Shown here: positions 51,913 through 61,372 of the stretch, piece after piece | Layout: every line of letters begins with the position of its first letter | Position numbering within the stretch: position 1 is the first letter of the stretch | From: Armatimonadota bacterium | GTDB lineage: Bacteria; Armatimonadota; UBA5829; DTJY01 | Direction: 5' to 3' | NCBI GenBank assembly: GCA_017993055.1 | Contig: JAGONM010000003.1 | Coordinates: 1 to 64,000 of the forward strand | Length of the DNA: 64,000 bases | Made by a program: the position numbers and the translations under genes | Notes under the pieces: model-generated | The model's database searches: none | Told to the model about the DNA's origin: nothing | The model's input: only the letters and a program-made list of their open reading frames with translations

Positions 51913-51975
51913 TCCGGAACGGTATCAGGTCGCCGTTACGTTCTTCCGACTGCCGCAAACCTCCGGGGAGTGACG

Positions 51976-53130
51976 TTGCGAATAGCAATCTTCAGCGAGA
52001 GTTTCGAGCCCGTTCTGAACGGCGTTACGACGTCAATCCAGACCCTGCGCGATGCGCTGCGCGATCATGGACACGAAGTTCTCGTCTTCGCTCCCGGGTT
52101 TCGCGGCTACCGCGACGACGATCCTGAAGTGTTTCGTTTTCCGTCCTTCAGGCCGCCGACTGCCCGCGACTACCCTCTGGCGCTCCCGTGGAAGCGCGGG
52201 CTCATCTCGCTCGTTCGCGAGTTGAAGCCGGACATCATACACACGCAGACTCCTTTCATGCTCGGCTGGACGGGTCTCAGGATCGGTCGCCGGCTGGGGA
52301 TACCGGTCGTGTCCACGAACCACACGCAATACGCCGAGTATACACACTACTTCCCATTCGCGCCGGTCTCTTGGAGCAGGGCCGCTGTCATAGCGATGCT
52401 GAGACGCTACTACAACGCCTGCGATCTGGTGGTTACCCCCTCTCAGGCGAACAAGGACATCTTGATCTCGTACGGTGTTCGTCCTGACATTCGCGTAATC
52501 CCCACCGCCAACTCGCTTGACATTCCCCGGACTCCTGGGGTGCGTGAGGAAGTCCGTCGCGAATGGGGGGTTCCCGCGGACGCCATTGTGCTTCTGTTTG
52601 TCGGTCGCCTTGCGAGGGAAAAGAACATGACGCTCCTGCTGGATGGGCTCTCTCGTCTCTCTGCAGAGCACGATGACCTTCGTCTCGTCGTGGTAGGTGG
52701 CGGACCATACGAAGAGCACCTGGCTCGGGAGATCGAGAATCGCGATCTCTCAGACCGGGTCGTGATGACGGGGTCAGTACCGAGGGAGATGGTTGGGCGG
52801 GTCTACTGCGGTGGCGACCTGTTTGTCTTTCCCTCGACTACAGATACTCAGGGGCTCGTGCTTGTCGAGGCCCTGGCGGCCGGGCTTCCCTGCATCGCGG
52901 TCAATGCGGGAGGGAGCCCCGAAATGCTTAGAGACGGAGACGACGGCTTCTTGTGTGACAACGATGCCGCGGATTTCGCCGCCAAAGTTGAAGCCCTGGC
53001 AAACAGTGACGACCTTCGGCGAACATTCTCCGACCGTGCGATTGAGAACTCCCGCCGCTTCGGTTCTCAGGAAATGGTCCGACTGATGCTGGCCGCGTAC
53101 GATGCAGCCCTGTCGTTGCGTTCCCTCTAG
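51976..53130 (+). CDS. Glycosyltransferase family 4
   Basis: A 384-residue GT-B enzyme. The acceptor domain starts 'RIAIFSESFEPVLNGVTTSIQTLRDALRDHGHEV', typical of the group containing diacylglycerol glucosyltransferases. The donor domain has 'LFVGRLAREKNMTLLLDGL', and the nucleotide-sugar loop 'PSTTDTQGLVLVEALAAGLPCIAVNAGGSPEML'. It could glycosylate a membrane lipid or envelope glycan; the acceptor is unknown. TTG 51976 with GGGGAG upstream is chosen; GTG 51970 touches that site. Confidence 0.85.
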   Translation: MRIAIFSESFEPVLNGVTTSIQTLRDALRDHGHEVLVFAPGFRGYRDDDPEVFRFPSFRPPTARDYPLALPWKRGLISLVRELKPDIIHTQTPFMLGWTGLRIGRRLGIPVVSTNHTQYAEYTHYFPFAPVSWSRAAVIAMLRRYYNACDLVVTPSQANKDILISYGVRPDIRVIPTANSLDIPRTPGVREEVRREWGVPADAIVLLFVGRLAREKNMTLLLDGLSRLSAEHDDLRLVVVGGGPYEEHLAREIENRDLSDRVVMTGSVPREMVGRVYCGGDLFVFPSTTDTQGLVLVEALAAGLPCIAVNAGGSPEMLRDGDDGFLCDNDAADFAAKVEALANSDDLRRTFSDRAIENSRRFGSQEMVRLMLAAYDAALSLRSL

Positions 53131-53298
53131 TGCAGGCAGTCCCCGAATACCCGTTCTCAATGCATAGAAGTTTGCGGAACTGGGTATACATTCAATAAGC
53201 ATCATAAGTCAGCCCTAATAGTGAGAGCCCACGTTCTACTTGCGCTTACTATACAGGCGGTTGCTGGTGCAGAGACTCGTTTCAGAGGAGGTTGTGGA

Positions 53299-54213
53299 AT
53301 GTCTGGAAGGTCAATGATTTGCGTGCTGCTGTCCGTCTTCATGCTGGTCGCTATTGCATGGGCGGCCGACGAACAGATCGTCTACAACGGCGACTTCGTC
53401 AGTCTCGGTTCAACGACCAGAATCTGCGCTTCGGCCCTCGAGGGAGACAACGGTAGTCTCGTCGGTTCACCGAATGTTGGTCTGTGGTTGCAGGCGTGGG
53501 ACATGTCGGGGAACACGAGGTTCATCGGGCCGGGCGGTACAATCTACACCAACTCGCTCGGAAAGGCCTGTTCTCTCAAGACCCTGCTCACCGGGCTATA
53601 CACCGTGCAGGCCTTCGGTGCAACCGGTGCATTCGATGGACTCGCTTCCATGCCTGCGGTGATAGCGAGCCTGACACCCAATAGTTGCAGCGTGGCTTCC
53701 GCGACTGCGGGGATAGCCTCCGTGCAGTCGCCGAATGGCCCGCGCGAGGTAGCCGTCGGCGACCTCTTGCAGGCCCCGAGACAGGCGCTGACCGTGGCCG
53801 CTCTGCCTGGCGGTCGAAGCCTGGCACAACTGCAGAACCTGAGGCCGAATCTGGTGCAGTTTCTGCTGCTTGACCCGGACAACCCCGCCGGCCCCACGAG
53901 AATCTGGTCCGGCCTATCTCAGTTTCAGATGTTCGTGTTTATGAGCTCGCCGCCGCAGGCCAACTCATATTCGGAATACCGTGGATTCTGCGACGTGCAG
54001 ATCGGGGGTCTGACATATCGAGGCATAATGAAGGCCCTGCTGAGGATCAACAACGGCTGGTTCCGGTACAACGCCGTACCGATCACGACTCTGCTCACGG
54101 ACGGTGGGGGGACCTTGGAAATCCATGTGACCACTCTGTCCGGCAAACCCGTGTATGATGCTGCCGGAAGCTTCCGAGGCTCCACGGGCATGTACTTCGC
54201 GCCGTTCTTCTAG
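53299..54213 (+). CDS. Exported hypothetical protein
   Basis: A 304-residue protein with a signal peptide (hydrophobic run ending 'IAWAAD'). The mature part is rich in Gly, Ser, Asn and beta-prone segments, with paired cysteines ('TRICASALEG', 'KACSLKTL', 'NSCSV', 'GFCDVQIGG'). I do not recognise a family. It could be a cell-surface protein. A strong GGAGGT site precedes the ATG. The 168-base gap upstream contains GGGTATAC at 53182-53189, also present before hsp20 and sod. Confidence 0.6.
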   Translation: MSGRSMICVLLSVFMLVAIAWAADEQIVYNGDFVSLGSTTRICASALEGDNGSLVGSPNVGLWLQAWDMSGNTRFIGPGGTIYTNSLGKACSLKTLLTGLYTVQAFGATGAFDGLASMPAVIASLTPNSCSVASATAGIASVQSPNGPREVAVGDLLQAPRQALTVAALPGGRSLAQLQNLRPNLVQFLLLDPDNPAGPTRIWSGLSQFQMFVFMSSPPQANSYSEYRGFCDVQIGGLTYRGIMKALLRINNGWFRYNAVPITTLLTDGGGTLEIHVTTLSGKPVYDAAGSFRGSTGMYFAPFF

Positions 54214-54280
54214 GCCCCAAGGTCCGGGCGGGCGTCCGGTTCAGCAGGCGAATGTGCGAGGTCAACGCGTCTGGACGGTG

Positions 54281-54312
54281 GGGGATTCTATCTCTTCCGG
54301 GAGAGAATCCCC
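54281..54312. terminator. Hairpin at the end of the polyprenyl synthase gene
   Basis: GGGGATTCT pairs with AGAATCCCC, then one mismatch and four more pairs (one a G-T wobble), around a TTCC loop. It overlaps the last codons of the minus-strand gene that ends at 54288 and separates it from the convergent exported protein. No T run on either strand. Confidence 0.5.
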
Positions 54313-55301
54313 TCCGCCACAAGCCTCAGGGAATCGCGGTATGGCGATGGCGGTAAGGGGAGAATGCCGTCAAGGGCAATGGCGATGTACTCCGATGCGG
54401 CCTCACGAGTCGCCTCGATTGCGCCGGTCTCTTCGACCATGCGGCGCACGAAGTCCACATCCTCTTGGGTGGCTTCACCCGACGCCAGGATGCCCTCGAT
54501 CCGCGTGCGGCTGTCCGGCTCTGCGCGATCCATCGCCAGTATCACCGGTAGGGTAACCTTCCCCTCGCGGATGTCGCCGCCGACCGGTTTGCCGATGAGT
54601 GCCGGATCGCCGATGAGATCGAGCAGGTCGTCGGTGATCTGGAAGGCCAGCCCGATGTTCAGCCCGTATTCCCCCAGCGAGTCCTCGACCCCCCGCGGAG
54701 CGCGCGAGCAGATCGCGCCGGTTCGGCAGCATGTGGACATGAACGCGGCGGTCTTGCCCGCGATGATGGTAATGTACTCCTTCGCGAGGCCCTCTACGTC
54801 TCCGCAGAGCTCGATCTGCCGAATCTCGCCCTCGGACATCGCTACCGTGGCGCGTGAGAGGGCCTCCATGACGGCAATGTCGCCGTCGGCTGCCAGCAGG
54901 GAGAACGCCCGCGCGAGCATATAGTCGCCCGTCAAGACCGACACCTGATTGCCCCAGAAGCGGTTCGCCGTGATCCGCCCACGCCGTGACTCTGCGTCGT
55001 CTATCACATCGTCGTGCAGCAGGGTCGCCATGTGGATCAACTCGGCGACAGCTGCCACGCGGATGAGATGCGAGTCATCGCAATCGTACAAGCAGGCTCT
55101 CCCCGATAGGAGTACGAGGCTGGGGCGCAGGCGCTTGCCGCCGGCATCAAGGATGTGGCCCGTTACGTCGCGGACCATCTTCACGCCCGAGTCCAGCTCG
55201 GATGAGATGGTCTCGTCAACCTGAGAAAGCTCACTCGCGATTGGTGCAAGGTAGTCGGGCACCGGGGGGTTCTGGATTCTGTCTTGAGTGGTCAAACTCA
55301 T
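54288..55301 (-). CDS. Polyprenyl diphosphate synthase
   Basis: A 337-residue trans-prenyltransferase. The first Asp-rich motif is 'LLHDDVIDDAESRRG', the second 'QITDDLLDLIGD'; both bind magnesium and diphosphate. Small residues before the first motif fit a long product, and linkage to menG suggests the menaquinone side chain (HepT/IspB type). ATG 55301 overlaps the menG stop (ATGA), so the two are coupled at the end of the nuo operon. Confidence 0.9.
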   Translation of the reverse strand: MSLTTQDRIQNPPVPDYLAPIASELSQVDETISSELDSGVKMVRDVTGHILDAGGKRLRPSLVLLSGRACLYDCDDSHLIRVAAVAELIHMATLLHDDVIDDAESRRGRITANRFWGNQVSVLTGDYMLARAFSLLAADGDIAVMEALSRATVAMSEGEIRQIELCGDVEGLAKEYITIIAGKTAAFMSTCCRTGAICSRAPRGVEDSLGEYGLNIGLAFQITDDLLDLIGDPALIGKPVGGDIREGKVTLPVILAMDRAEPDSRTRIEGILASGEATQEDVDFVRRMVEETGAIEATREAASEYIAIALDGILPLPPSPYRDSLRLVAEGILSRKR

Positions 55302-56014
55302 CTCTTTGTTCCTGCGTGTACTGCGACTGCGCCGCCGGTCAGGTCATAGACCCTCACGTCGGTCAATCCCACTTTCACCATGAGGCTCTTCAGTTCCTCT
55401 CTTGAGAGAAAGGATGCGACCGATGCGGGAAGATAATCATACGGCCCGCGCTTCCGGTTGACCGCCCAGCCGATCAGCGGAAGAAGGCGATTCGAGTACA
55501 GGCCGTGTGCGATTCTGAATAGCGAACCTCTTGGTGTGGCCAGTTCCAGAATCACCACTCGACCGCCCGGAACGACGATGCGCGTCATCTCTGCGAGTGC
55601 GGCCTCGATGCTCTCAACGTTGCGAATTGCAAAGCCGGCCACGGCGGCCTGATACGAGTCTGAGTGCAGTGGGAGTTTCTCGGCATTGCCCTCGAGGAGC
55701 GTAGTGTTCGTGATTCCAATCCGGCTGATCTTGCGAGCGGCCAGGTCCAGCATCGGGCCGCAGAAGTCAAGGCCGACCACGCATCCCCGCTCACCGACTG
55801 TTCGCGCGAGTTCGATCGCGAGGTCGCCGGTCCCTGTGCCCACGTCGAGCGCCGAATCGCCGGGACTCAACTCGCACTTCGCGACTGCGAACCTCCGCCA
55901 GTAACGGTGCAGGTTAAAGCTGAGAACTGAGTTCAGAAGGTCGTATCGGGGGGCGATTGACGCGAACATATCGCGGATCTGCTTGTCTCGAGTTCCGCGT
56001 TTCGAGTTTCGCAT
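55298..56014 (-). CDS. ubiE: Demethylmenaquinone methyltransferase (MenG/UbiE)
   Basis: A 238-residue SAM methyltransferase. 'MFASIAPRYDLLNSVLSFNLHRYWRR' is the UbiE/MenG start, 'ALDVGTGTGDLAIELAR' is SAM motif I, and 'YDYLPASVASFLSREEL' is near the end. It methylates demethylmenaquinone, or the ubiquinone precursor in other bacteria. Position behind complex I genes and before a prenyl synthase favours menaquinone. Its first 12 codons are made of degenerate heptamers and look like a recent extension. It starts three bases after nuoN. Confidence 0.92.
   Translation of the reverse strand: MRNSKRGTRDKQIRDMFASIAPRYDLLNSVLSFNLHRYWRRFAVAKCELSPGDSALDVGTGTGDLAIELARTVGERGCVVGLDFCGPMLDLAARKISRIGITNTTLLEGNAEKLPLHSDSYQAAVAGFAIRNVESIEAALAEMTRIVVPGGRVVILELATPRGSLFRIAHGLYSNRLLPLIGWAVNRKRGPYDYLPASVASFLSREELKSLMVKVGLTDVRVYDLTGGAVAVHAGTKR
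55980..56014 (-). repeat. Five degenerate heptamers forming the start of menG/ubiE
   Basis: Reading the minus strand from the start codon: ATGCGAA, ACTCGAA, ACGCGGA, ACTCGAG, ACAAGCA. The run is contiguous and supplies the start codon and first residues of the protein. Confidence 0.55.
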
Positions 56015-56017
56015 CTG

Positions 56018-57508
56018 CTACATTCCAGTCAGGGTGCTTGCCGAGAGTTGCGCGATCCTGATGAACGGCTCCGGGTAGAACAGCACGATGAACGTCACTG
56101 CCGTGGTCAGTGCGATCACGAAGCCGACCGGGATCGAGGAGACAATGGGGGAGTTGTCTTCGGACCTGATGAAGAACATCATGCGGACTACGTTGAAGTA
56201 GTAGTAGACGGCAACAATGGTGTTGACGCCCGCGATCACCGCGAGCCACAGAAGGGCCGTGTCGTTTGCCTGGAGCGCGGCCATGAAAAGGTACAGTTTC
56301 CCGATGAACCCTGCGGTCGGCGGGATTCCTGCCAGCGACAGCATGAAGACCGCCATGCAGGCCGCGGCGATCGGTGCGCGCTTGATGAGCCCGGCGTAGT
56401 CGCTGATCCGGTCCCCGATCCTCGCGGAGAGGATCGTCACGACCGCGAACGCGCCGAGATTCATGAACAGGTAGACAAGGAGGTAGAGCAGTACTGACGT
56501 GAGCGCCAGGGATGCCCCTCGGCCCATTGCCGCGATGCCGAGCAGAATGTATCCGGCCTGCGCGATGCTCGAGTACGCGAGCATCCTCTTGATATTCGTC
56601 TGCGGGATGGCGATGAGGTTGCCGACGGTCATCGTTACGGCGCAGAGCAGGATGATCACCGGCGTCCAGTCCACGATGTCCTGAGCGAACCCCGATGTCA
56701 AGACTCGGACGAGGACGGCGAACCCGGCCGCTTTCGATCCGACGGAAAGGAACGCCGTGATCGGCGTCGGCGAGCCCTCGTACGCATCCGGAGCCCACTG
56801 ATGGAACGGCGCCATCGCAATCTTGAAACCGAAGCCCACGAGCGCGAAGACCATTGCCAGGTAGAGCAAGGGGTACGGGATCAGCCCGGACCGGAACGCG
56901 GTCGCAATCTCGGCAAGGTTCGTCTCGCCGGTCAGTCCGTAGAGGATCGTCATGCCGTACAGCATCACCGCCGCCGCGACCGAGCCGAAAATGAAGTACT
57001 TCATCGCCGCCTCGGACGATCTCGAGTCGCGCTTGAGATACCCAACCAGGATGTACGATGTGATGCTCAGGAACTCCAGCGAGAGGTAGATCATTATGAG
57101 GTCGTTTGACGCGGCCAGGAGGTTAATCGCAAGGGTTGCGAAGACGAGGAGCGCGTAGAACTCCCCGCGGTGGAAATCAACCTTTCGGAAGTAGTCAACC
57201 GCCAGCAGGGCGACGATGATCGTCGAGACGATCGCGATCATCTTGAAGAAGATGGCAAGGCCGTCTACGGCGAGAAGCCCGTTGAAGACAAGTGTTTGAC
57301 AGCAGGCGCACGTGTACAGCCCCGTGAACATCATGACCGAAGGCACGAGTGCGGCGAGAAGCGTGGCTACGCATACGACCTCCGGAGAGAGCAGACCGAT
57401 TCGGCGATCTCCGGACCGCTCCTTCGAGAACAGGCCCGCCGCCAGGGTCAGTATCGCGCCTGCGGTGAGTATCAGTTCCGGGGATATGCTGTATAGACTG
57501 AAGTCCAC
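56018..57508 (-). CDS. nuoN: NADH-quinone oxidoreductase subunit N
   Basis: A 496-residue antiporter-like membrane subunit of complex I with about 14 transmembrane segments. The proton channel Glu/Lys residues lie in segments such as 'YLSLEFLSITSYILVGYLKRD' and 'GFGFKIAMAPFHQWAPDAYEGSP'. It moves protons as electrons pass to the quinone. GTG start after GGAGG, two bases after nuoM. Last nuo gene here. Confidence 0.96.
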   Translation of the reverse strand: MDFSLYSISPELILTAGAILTLAAGLFSKERSGDRRIGLLSPEVVCVATLLAALVPSVMMFTGLYTCACCQTLVFNGLLAVDGLAIFFKMIAIVSTIIVALLAVDYFRKVDFHRGEFYALLVFATLAINLLAASNDLIMIYLSLEFLSITSYILVGYLKRDSRSSEAAMKYFIFGSVAAAVMLYGMTILYGLTGETNLAEIATAFRSGLIPYPLLYLAMVFALVGFGFKIAMAPFHQWAPDAYEGSPTPITAFLSVGSKAAGFAVLVRVLTSGFAQDIVDWTPVIILLCAVTMTVGNLIAIPQTNIKRMLAYSSIAQAGYILLGIAAMGRGASLALTSVLLYLLVYLFMNLGAFAVVTILSARIGDRISDYAGLIKRAPIAAACMAVFMLSLAGIPPTAGFIGKLYLFMAALQANDTALLWLAVIAGVNTIVAVYYYFNVVRMMFFIRSEDNSPIVSSIPVGFVIALTTAVTFIVLFYPEPFIRIAQLSASTLTGM

Positions 57509-57510
57509 GG

Positions 57511-59022
57511 TCAGCCTCCGACCATGCGCGAAACGAGTTGGACTATCTCGATCACCGAGCCGTTGAACACTCCGACGAGCAGCGATGGCATGATGCCGAC
57601 GAGGATAGTCAACGCGACCAGAGGGGCGAGACTGATCACCTCCCGAGCGTCGGCGTCAGGCACGTCAGCCCACTTCGGGTTGAGCGGGCCGAGCAGCACG
57701 CGCTGGAGCATCCAGAGCAGGTACGCCGCGTTCACGATTATCCCGATGACTCCGAGCGCTGCGATCACCGTGTAGATCGGAATCGCGCCCCGGAAGATGA
57801 AGAACTCCGACACGAAGCCCGCCAGTCCCGGCAGCCCGAGCGACGCGAACGCCATGAACGAGAGCAGCCCGGCATAGACAGGGATTCTCGCTCCGAGTCC
57901 GCCGAACTGATCGAGATCGCGGTTGTGCGTCCGCTCGTAGATCACGCCGACGAGAAGGAACAAAGCACCCGTGATCAGACCGTGGCTAAACATCTGGAGC
58001 ATCGCGCCGTTCAGGGCGATCGCCTTGTCATTCGGGCTGCCGACGATCGCTGCCGCCGCCGCGATGCCGAGCATCACGTAGCCCATGTGGTTGACGGAAG
58101 AGTACGCGATCAGCTTCTTCATGTCCTTCTGCGCCATCGCGACAAGGGCGCCGTAGATGATGCTGATGAGCGCGAGAATCGCGATCCATATCGAGAAGTG
58201 TCGGGCCGGCTCGGGGAGCATCGGCAGGGCGATGCGGAGGAATCCGTACCCGCCGAGCTTCAGCAGGATGCCTGCCAGGATGACGCTGCCGGCGGTCGGT
58301 GCCTCGACGTGCGCGTCGGGAAGCCAGGTGTGGAACGGCCACGATGGAACCTTGATGGCGAACGCCAGAAAAAACGCGATAAACGCCAGCGATCCAAGCA
58401 TCGGCTTGCCCGCGAATGGCATCTGCGTGATCGCCTCAGGAATGCTGAATGTGTGCGGGCTCGTGAAGAGATATACGCCGACGATCGCCAGCAGCATCGC
58501 CACGCTTCCGACCAGGGTGTACAGGAAGAACTTGATCGCCGCGTACTCCCTCCTCGGTCCGCCCCAAACGCCGATCAGGAAGTACATCGGCACCAGGCTG
58601 ACCTCCCAGAAGATGTAGAACAGGAAGAAGTCCAGCGCGACGAAGACTCCGAGCATCCCGGTCTCGAGCGCCAGGAAGAGCGCGAAGTACTCCTTCGTCC
58701 GCTCGTTGATGATCCACGAGTAGATGATCGAGAGCGTCGTGAGCAGGGCCGTCAGAAAGATAAACGGCACGCTGATGCCGTCGACGCCGAGGAAGTAGTG
58801 AACGTCGAGCGACTCGATCCACTGCAGTCTCTGGACGAACTGCATGCCGGGCAGAGCGGGATCGTACCGCATCCACAGGAGGACAGACAGCGCGAGCGAC
58901 GGCAGGCTGAAGACCAGCGCCGTCCACTTGATTGCCGATGCCTTAGTCCGAGGGACGAAGAGGATCGCGATCGCGCCAGCTAGTGGTATGAAGGTTATCA
59001 GTGTCAGAATCCACTCGTTCAT
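57511..59022 (-). CDS. nuoM: NADH-quinone oxidoreductase subunit M
   Basis: A 503-residue antiporter-like complex I subunit with about 14 transmembrane segments. 'FYIFWEVSLVPMYFLIGVWGG' and 'AFAIKVPSWPFHTWLPDAHVEAPTAGSVILAGILLKLGGYG' are its hallmark stretches, containing conserved Glu and Lys proton-channel residues. The order nuoL-nuoM-nuoN is standard. The 52-base gap from nuoL contains degenerate heptamers. Confidence 0.97.
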   Translation of the reverse strand: MNEWILTLITFIPLAGAIAILFVPRTKASAIKWTALVFSLPSLALSVLLWMRYDPALPGMQFVQRLQWIESLDVHYFLGVDGISVPFIFLTALLTTLSIIYSWIINERTKEYFALFLALETGMLGVFVALDFFLFYIFWEVSLVPMYFLIGVWGGPRREYAAIKFFLYTLVGSVAMLLAIVGVYLFTSPHTFSIPEAITQMPFAGKPMLGSLAFIAFFLAFAIKVPSWPFHTWLPDAHVEAPTAGSVILAGILLKLGGYGFLRIALPMLPEPARHFSIWIAILALISIIYGALVAMAQKDMKKLIAYSSVNHMGYVMLGIAAAAAIVGSPNDKAIALNGAMLQMFSHGLITGALFLLVGVIYERTHNRDLDQFGGLGARIPVYAGLLSFMAFASLGLPGLAGFVSEFFIFRGAIPIYTVIAALGVIGIIVNAAYLLWMLQRVLLGPLNPKWADVPDADAREVISLAPLVALTILVGIMPSLLVGVFNGSVIEIVQLVSRMVGG

Positions 59023-59066
59023 GAGTCATCAATCCTCGGATCAGTTTTCAGTCATTAGCCGTCATT
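59023..59066 (-). repeat. Degenerate heptamers between nuoL and nuoM
   Basis: On the minus strand the gap reads as heptamers of a loose CTGA-type pattern (for example CTAATGA, CTGAAAA, CTGATCC), ending in GATGACT next to the nuoM start codon. The match between units is weaker than at the menG and tyrS junctions. Confidence 0.4.
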
Positions 59067-59074
59067 CGAACGGT

Positions 59075-61060
59075 CTATCTGTAGAGATACAGGAACACCA
59101 CCAATATGCCGAAGAGCCCTACTATGGACACCATCACGTATCCCTGCGCCACGCCGGTCTGACCGTACCGTAGTACTCGGCCGCTCAGTTTGGTCGCTCC
59201 GCCGATCACGTTCACCAGGCCGTCTACGATGTACTTGTCAATCCAGGCATGGGCGATCGAGACGCCGAGCGTCAGGTATCCGATGCCGTTGACCAGACCA
59301 TCGACGATCCTCTGGTCGAACAGAGCGAGCATTCTCGTCACCCGGAAAAGCGGTACTACCAGGATCGCCCAGTAGATCTCATCAAAGTAGTACTTGTTCG
59401 CCAGCAGGGTGTGCGCCCAGCCGAGCCTCTGCCGGAATACGCCGGATGGGACCACCTTCTTCACGAACACCAGCCATCCCAGCAAGATGCCAGCGAACGC
59501 CGATCCGGTCGCCATCGCCATGACCGGCAAGTTGATGCTCTCTGCCTCGGCCTCACCGAAATGGATGAAGTGATGGAAGAGGTTATTCCACGGCGCCCCG
59601 ATCCATCCGGCGGCTATCGAAAGGAACGCCAGCACGATCAGCGGCACAGTCATCACGTGCGGGCTCTCGTGGGCATGGACCTCGTGACTACGCGGCTCGC
59701 CCCAGAAGGTCAGGGCCATCAACCGCGTCATGTAGAATGCGGTCAAAAACGCGGCGGTAAGTCCGGCGGCGAAAAGCCATGTGTTTGTATGAAATGCCCC
59801 GAGCAGGATCTCGTCCTTGCTGAAGAATCCCGCGAATCCGGGAATGCCCGCGAGCGCGCAGGTGGCGACTAGGAAGGTCCAGTACGTTTTCGGCATCTTC
59901 TTCGCCAAACCGCCCATCTCGCGCATGTCCTGCGTGCCGGTGCCGTGTATCACGCTGCCCGATCCGAGGAAGAGGTTCGCCTTGAAGAACGCGTGGGTCA
60001 TCAGGTGGAAGAGGCCCGCCGTGTAGCCGATCGGTCCGAGGCCGAGAGCCATCATCATGTATCCGAGCTGGCTGATCGTCGAATAGGCGAGCACGCGCTT
60101 GATGTCGTTGATGACCGTCGCAATCGTCGCCGCCATCAGCGCCGTGATCGCTCCTATGATCGCAACGACCATCAGCGAGATCGAAGGCTCCTGGTATGCG
60201 AACACCGGATACGTCCGCCCTACGAGGTAGACGCCCGCCGCAACCATCGTCGCCGCGTGGATCAGCGCGCTGACCGGTGTCGGGCCCTCCATCGCGTCGG
60301 GAAGCCAGACGTGGAGTGGGAACTGGGCGGACTTGCCCACCGCGCCGGCAAAGAGCAGCAGTCCGGCAAGTGGCAGGATCGGGATCGAGAGCGTGCCGAT
60401 AGACAGCGTCGCGTTCAGAATGTTCGGTATCTGCGCGAACACCTCGTGAAAATTGATGCTCCCGGTCCGACTGTAGAGCAGAATGATCCCCAGGAAGAGA
60501 CCGACATCGCCCACTCGGGTGACGATGAACGCCTTCTTCGCCGCGCGCATGGCGGCCGGTCGCTCGAACCAGAATCCGATTAGCAGATACGATGTCAGGC
60601 CGACGAGTTCCCAGCAGACGAAGAACAGCAGCAGGTTGTCTGCGATCACCAGGCCGAGCATCGCCGCGCTGAAGAGCGACAGGTACGCGAAGAAGCGGGG
60701 ATATCGCTCGTCGCCGTGCATGTAGCCGATCGAGTATATCTGCACCAGCATCGCCACGAGGGAGACCACGACTAGCATCATGGCGGTGAGCTGATCGACC
60801 ATGAAGCCCATGCGCACCGGCAGGTCCCCGAGCGTGACCCAGAGCGCGCTCCGTTCGAACGGCTCGAACTCATGGCCGCCGAACGCGTGCGTGACCGTCC
60901 ACCAGCCGACAAGCTTCGACAGGACGAACGAGGCCGCGATCGCCCCGATGGCGATGTAGGCGCCTCTCCCCGGGCCCCGCCTGCCGGTGAGCAGGATCAG
61001 CCCGAATGCCGCGAGCGGCAGGATCGGTATGAGCCAGGTCAGGTTAGCGATGCTTTCCAT
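59075..61060 (-). CDS. nuoL: NADH-quinone oxidoreductase subunit L
   Basis: A 661-residue antiporter-like subunit with about 16 transmembrane segments and the long lateral helix at the C-terminus that ties the membrane arm together. 'LLFFVCWELVGLTSYLLIGFW', 'GKSAQFPLHVWLPDAMEGPTPVSALIHAATMV' and 'TISQLGYMM' are typical. Length is normal or slightly long. It starts three bases after nuoK. Confidence 0.97.
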   Translation of the reverse strand: MESIANLTWLIPILPLAAFGLILLTGRRGPGRGAYIAIGAIAASFVLSKLVGWWTVTHAFGGHEFEPFERSALWVTLGDLPVRMGFMVDQLTAMMLVVVSLVAMLVQIYSIGYMHGDERYPRFFAYLSLFSAAMLGLVIADNLLLFFVCWELVGLTSYLLIGFWFERPAAMRAAKKAFIVTRVGDVGLFLGIILLYSRTGSINFHEVFAQIPNILNATLSIGTLSIPILPLAGLLLFAGAVGKSAQFPLHVWLPDAMEGPTPVSALIHAATMVAAGVYLVGRTYPVFAYQEPSISLMVVAIIGAITALMAATIATVINDIKRVLAYSTISQLGYMMMALGLGPIGYTAGLFHLMTHAFFKANLFLGSGSVIHGTGTQDMREMGGLAKKMPKTYWTFLVATCALAGIPGFAGFFSKDEILLGAFHTNTWLFAAGLTAAFLTAFYMTRLMALTFWGEPRSHEVHAHESPHVMTVPLIVLAFLSIAAGWIGAPWNNLFHHFIHFGEAEAESINLPVMAMATGSAFAGILLGWLVFVKKVVPSGVFRQRLGWAHTLLANKYYFDEIYWAILVVPLFRVTRMLALFDQRIVDGLVNGIGYLTLGVSIAHAWIDKYIVDGLVNVIGGATKLSGRVLRYGQTGVAQGYVMVSIVGLFGILVVFLYLYR

Positions 61061-61063
61061 GGC

Positions 61064-61372
61064 CTACCACTTCATCGTGTTGACCTCGTCCACGTTGATA
61101 TGGGACGAGTTTCGGTAGATCGAGATGACGATCGCGAGGCCGACGGCGGCTTCTGCGGCGGCGACCGTGATGACGAAGATCGTGAACACGTGTCCGGTCA
61201 GTACCTGCGGCTGGAGGAACCGCCCGAACGCCACCAGGTTGATGTTAGACGCGTTGAGCATCAGTTCGACGCCCATCAGGATGCTGATCGCGTTCCTTCT
61301 GCTCAGGACGCCGTAGAGCCCGATACAGAACAGGACCGCGCTCAGGCCGAGATACCACTCAAGCGGGATCAT
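61064..61372 (-). CDS. nuoK: NADH-quinone oxidoreductase subunit K
   Basis: A 102-residue subunit with three transmembrane helices. '[23 protein letters not shown]' contains the conserved Glu of the proton path, and '[20 protein letters not shown]' the second. It overlaps nuoJ by 14 bases, as is common for these small genes. Confidence 0.96.
   Translation of the reverse strand: MIPLEWYLGLSAVLFCIGLYGVLSRRNAISILMGVELMLNASNINLVAFGRFLQPQVLTGHVFTIFVITVAAAEAAVGLAIVISIYRNSSHINVDEVNTMKW

Noticed and set aside
57538-58983. A 481-codon open frame on the plus strand opposite nuoM
   Set aside because: It translates to a His/Arg/Asp/Glu-rich sequence with no domain character, as expected for the antisense of a hydrophobic GC-rich gene. 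nuoM on the other strand is certain.
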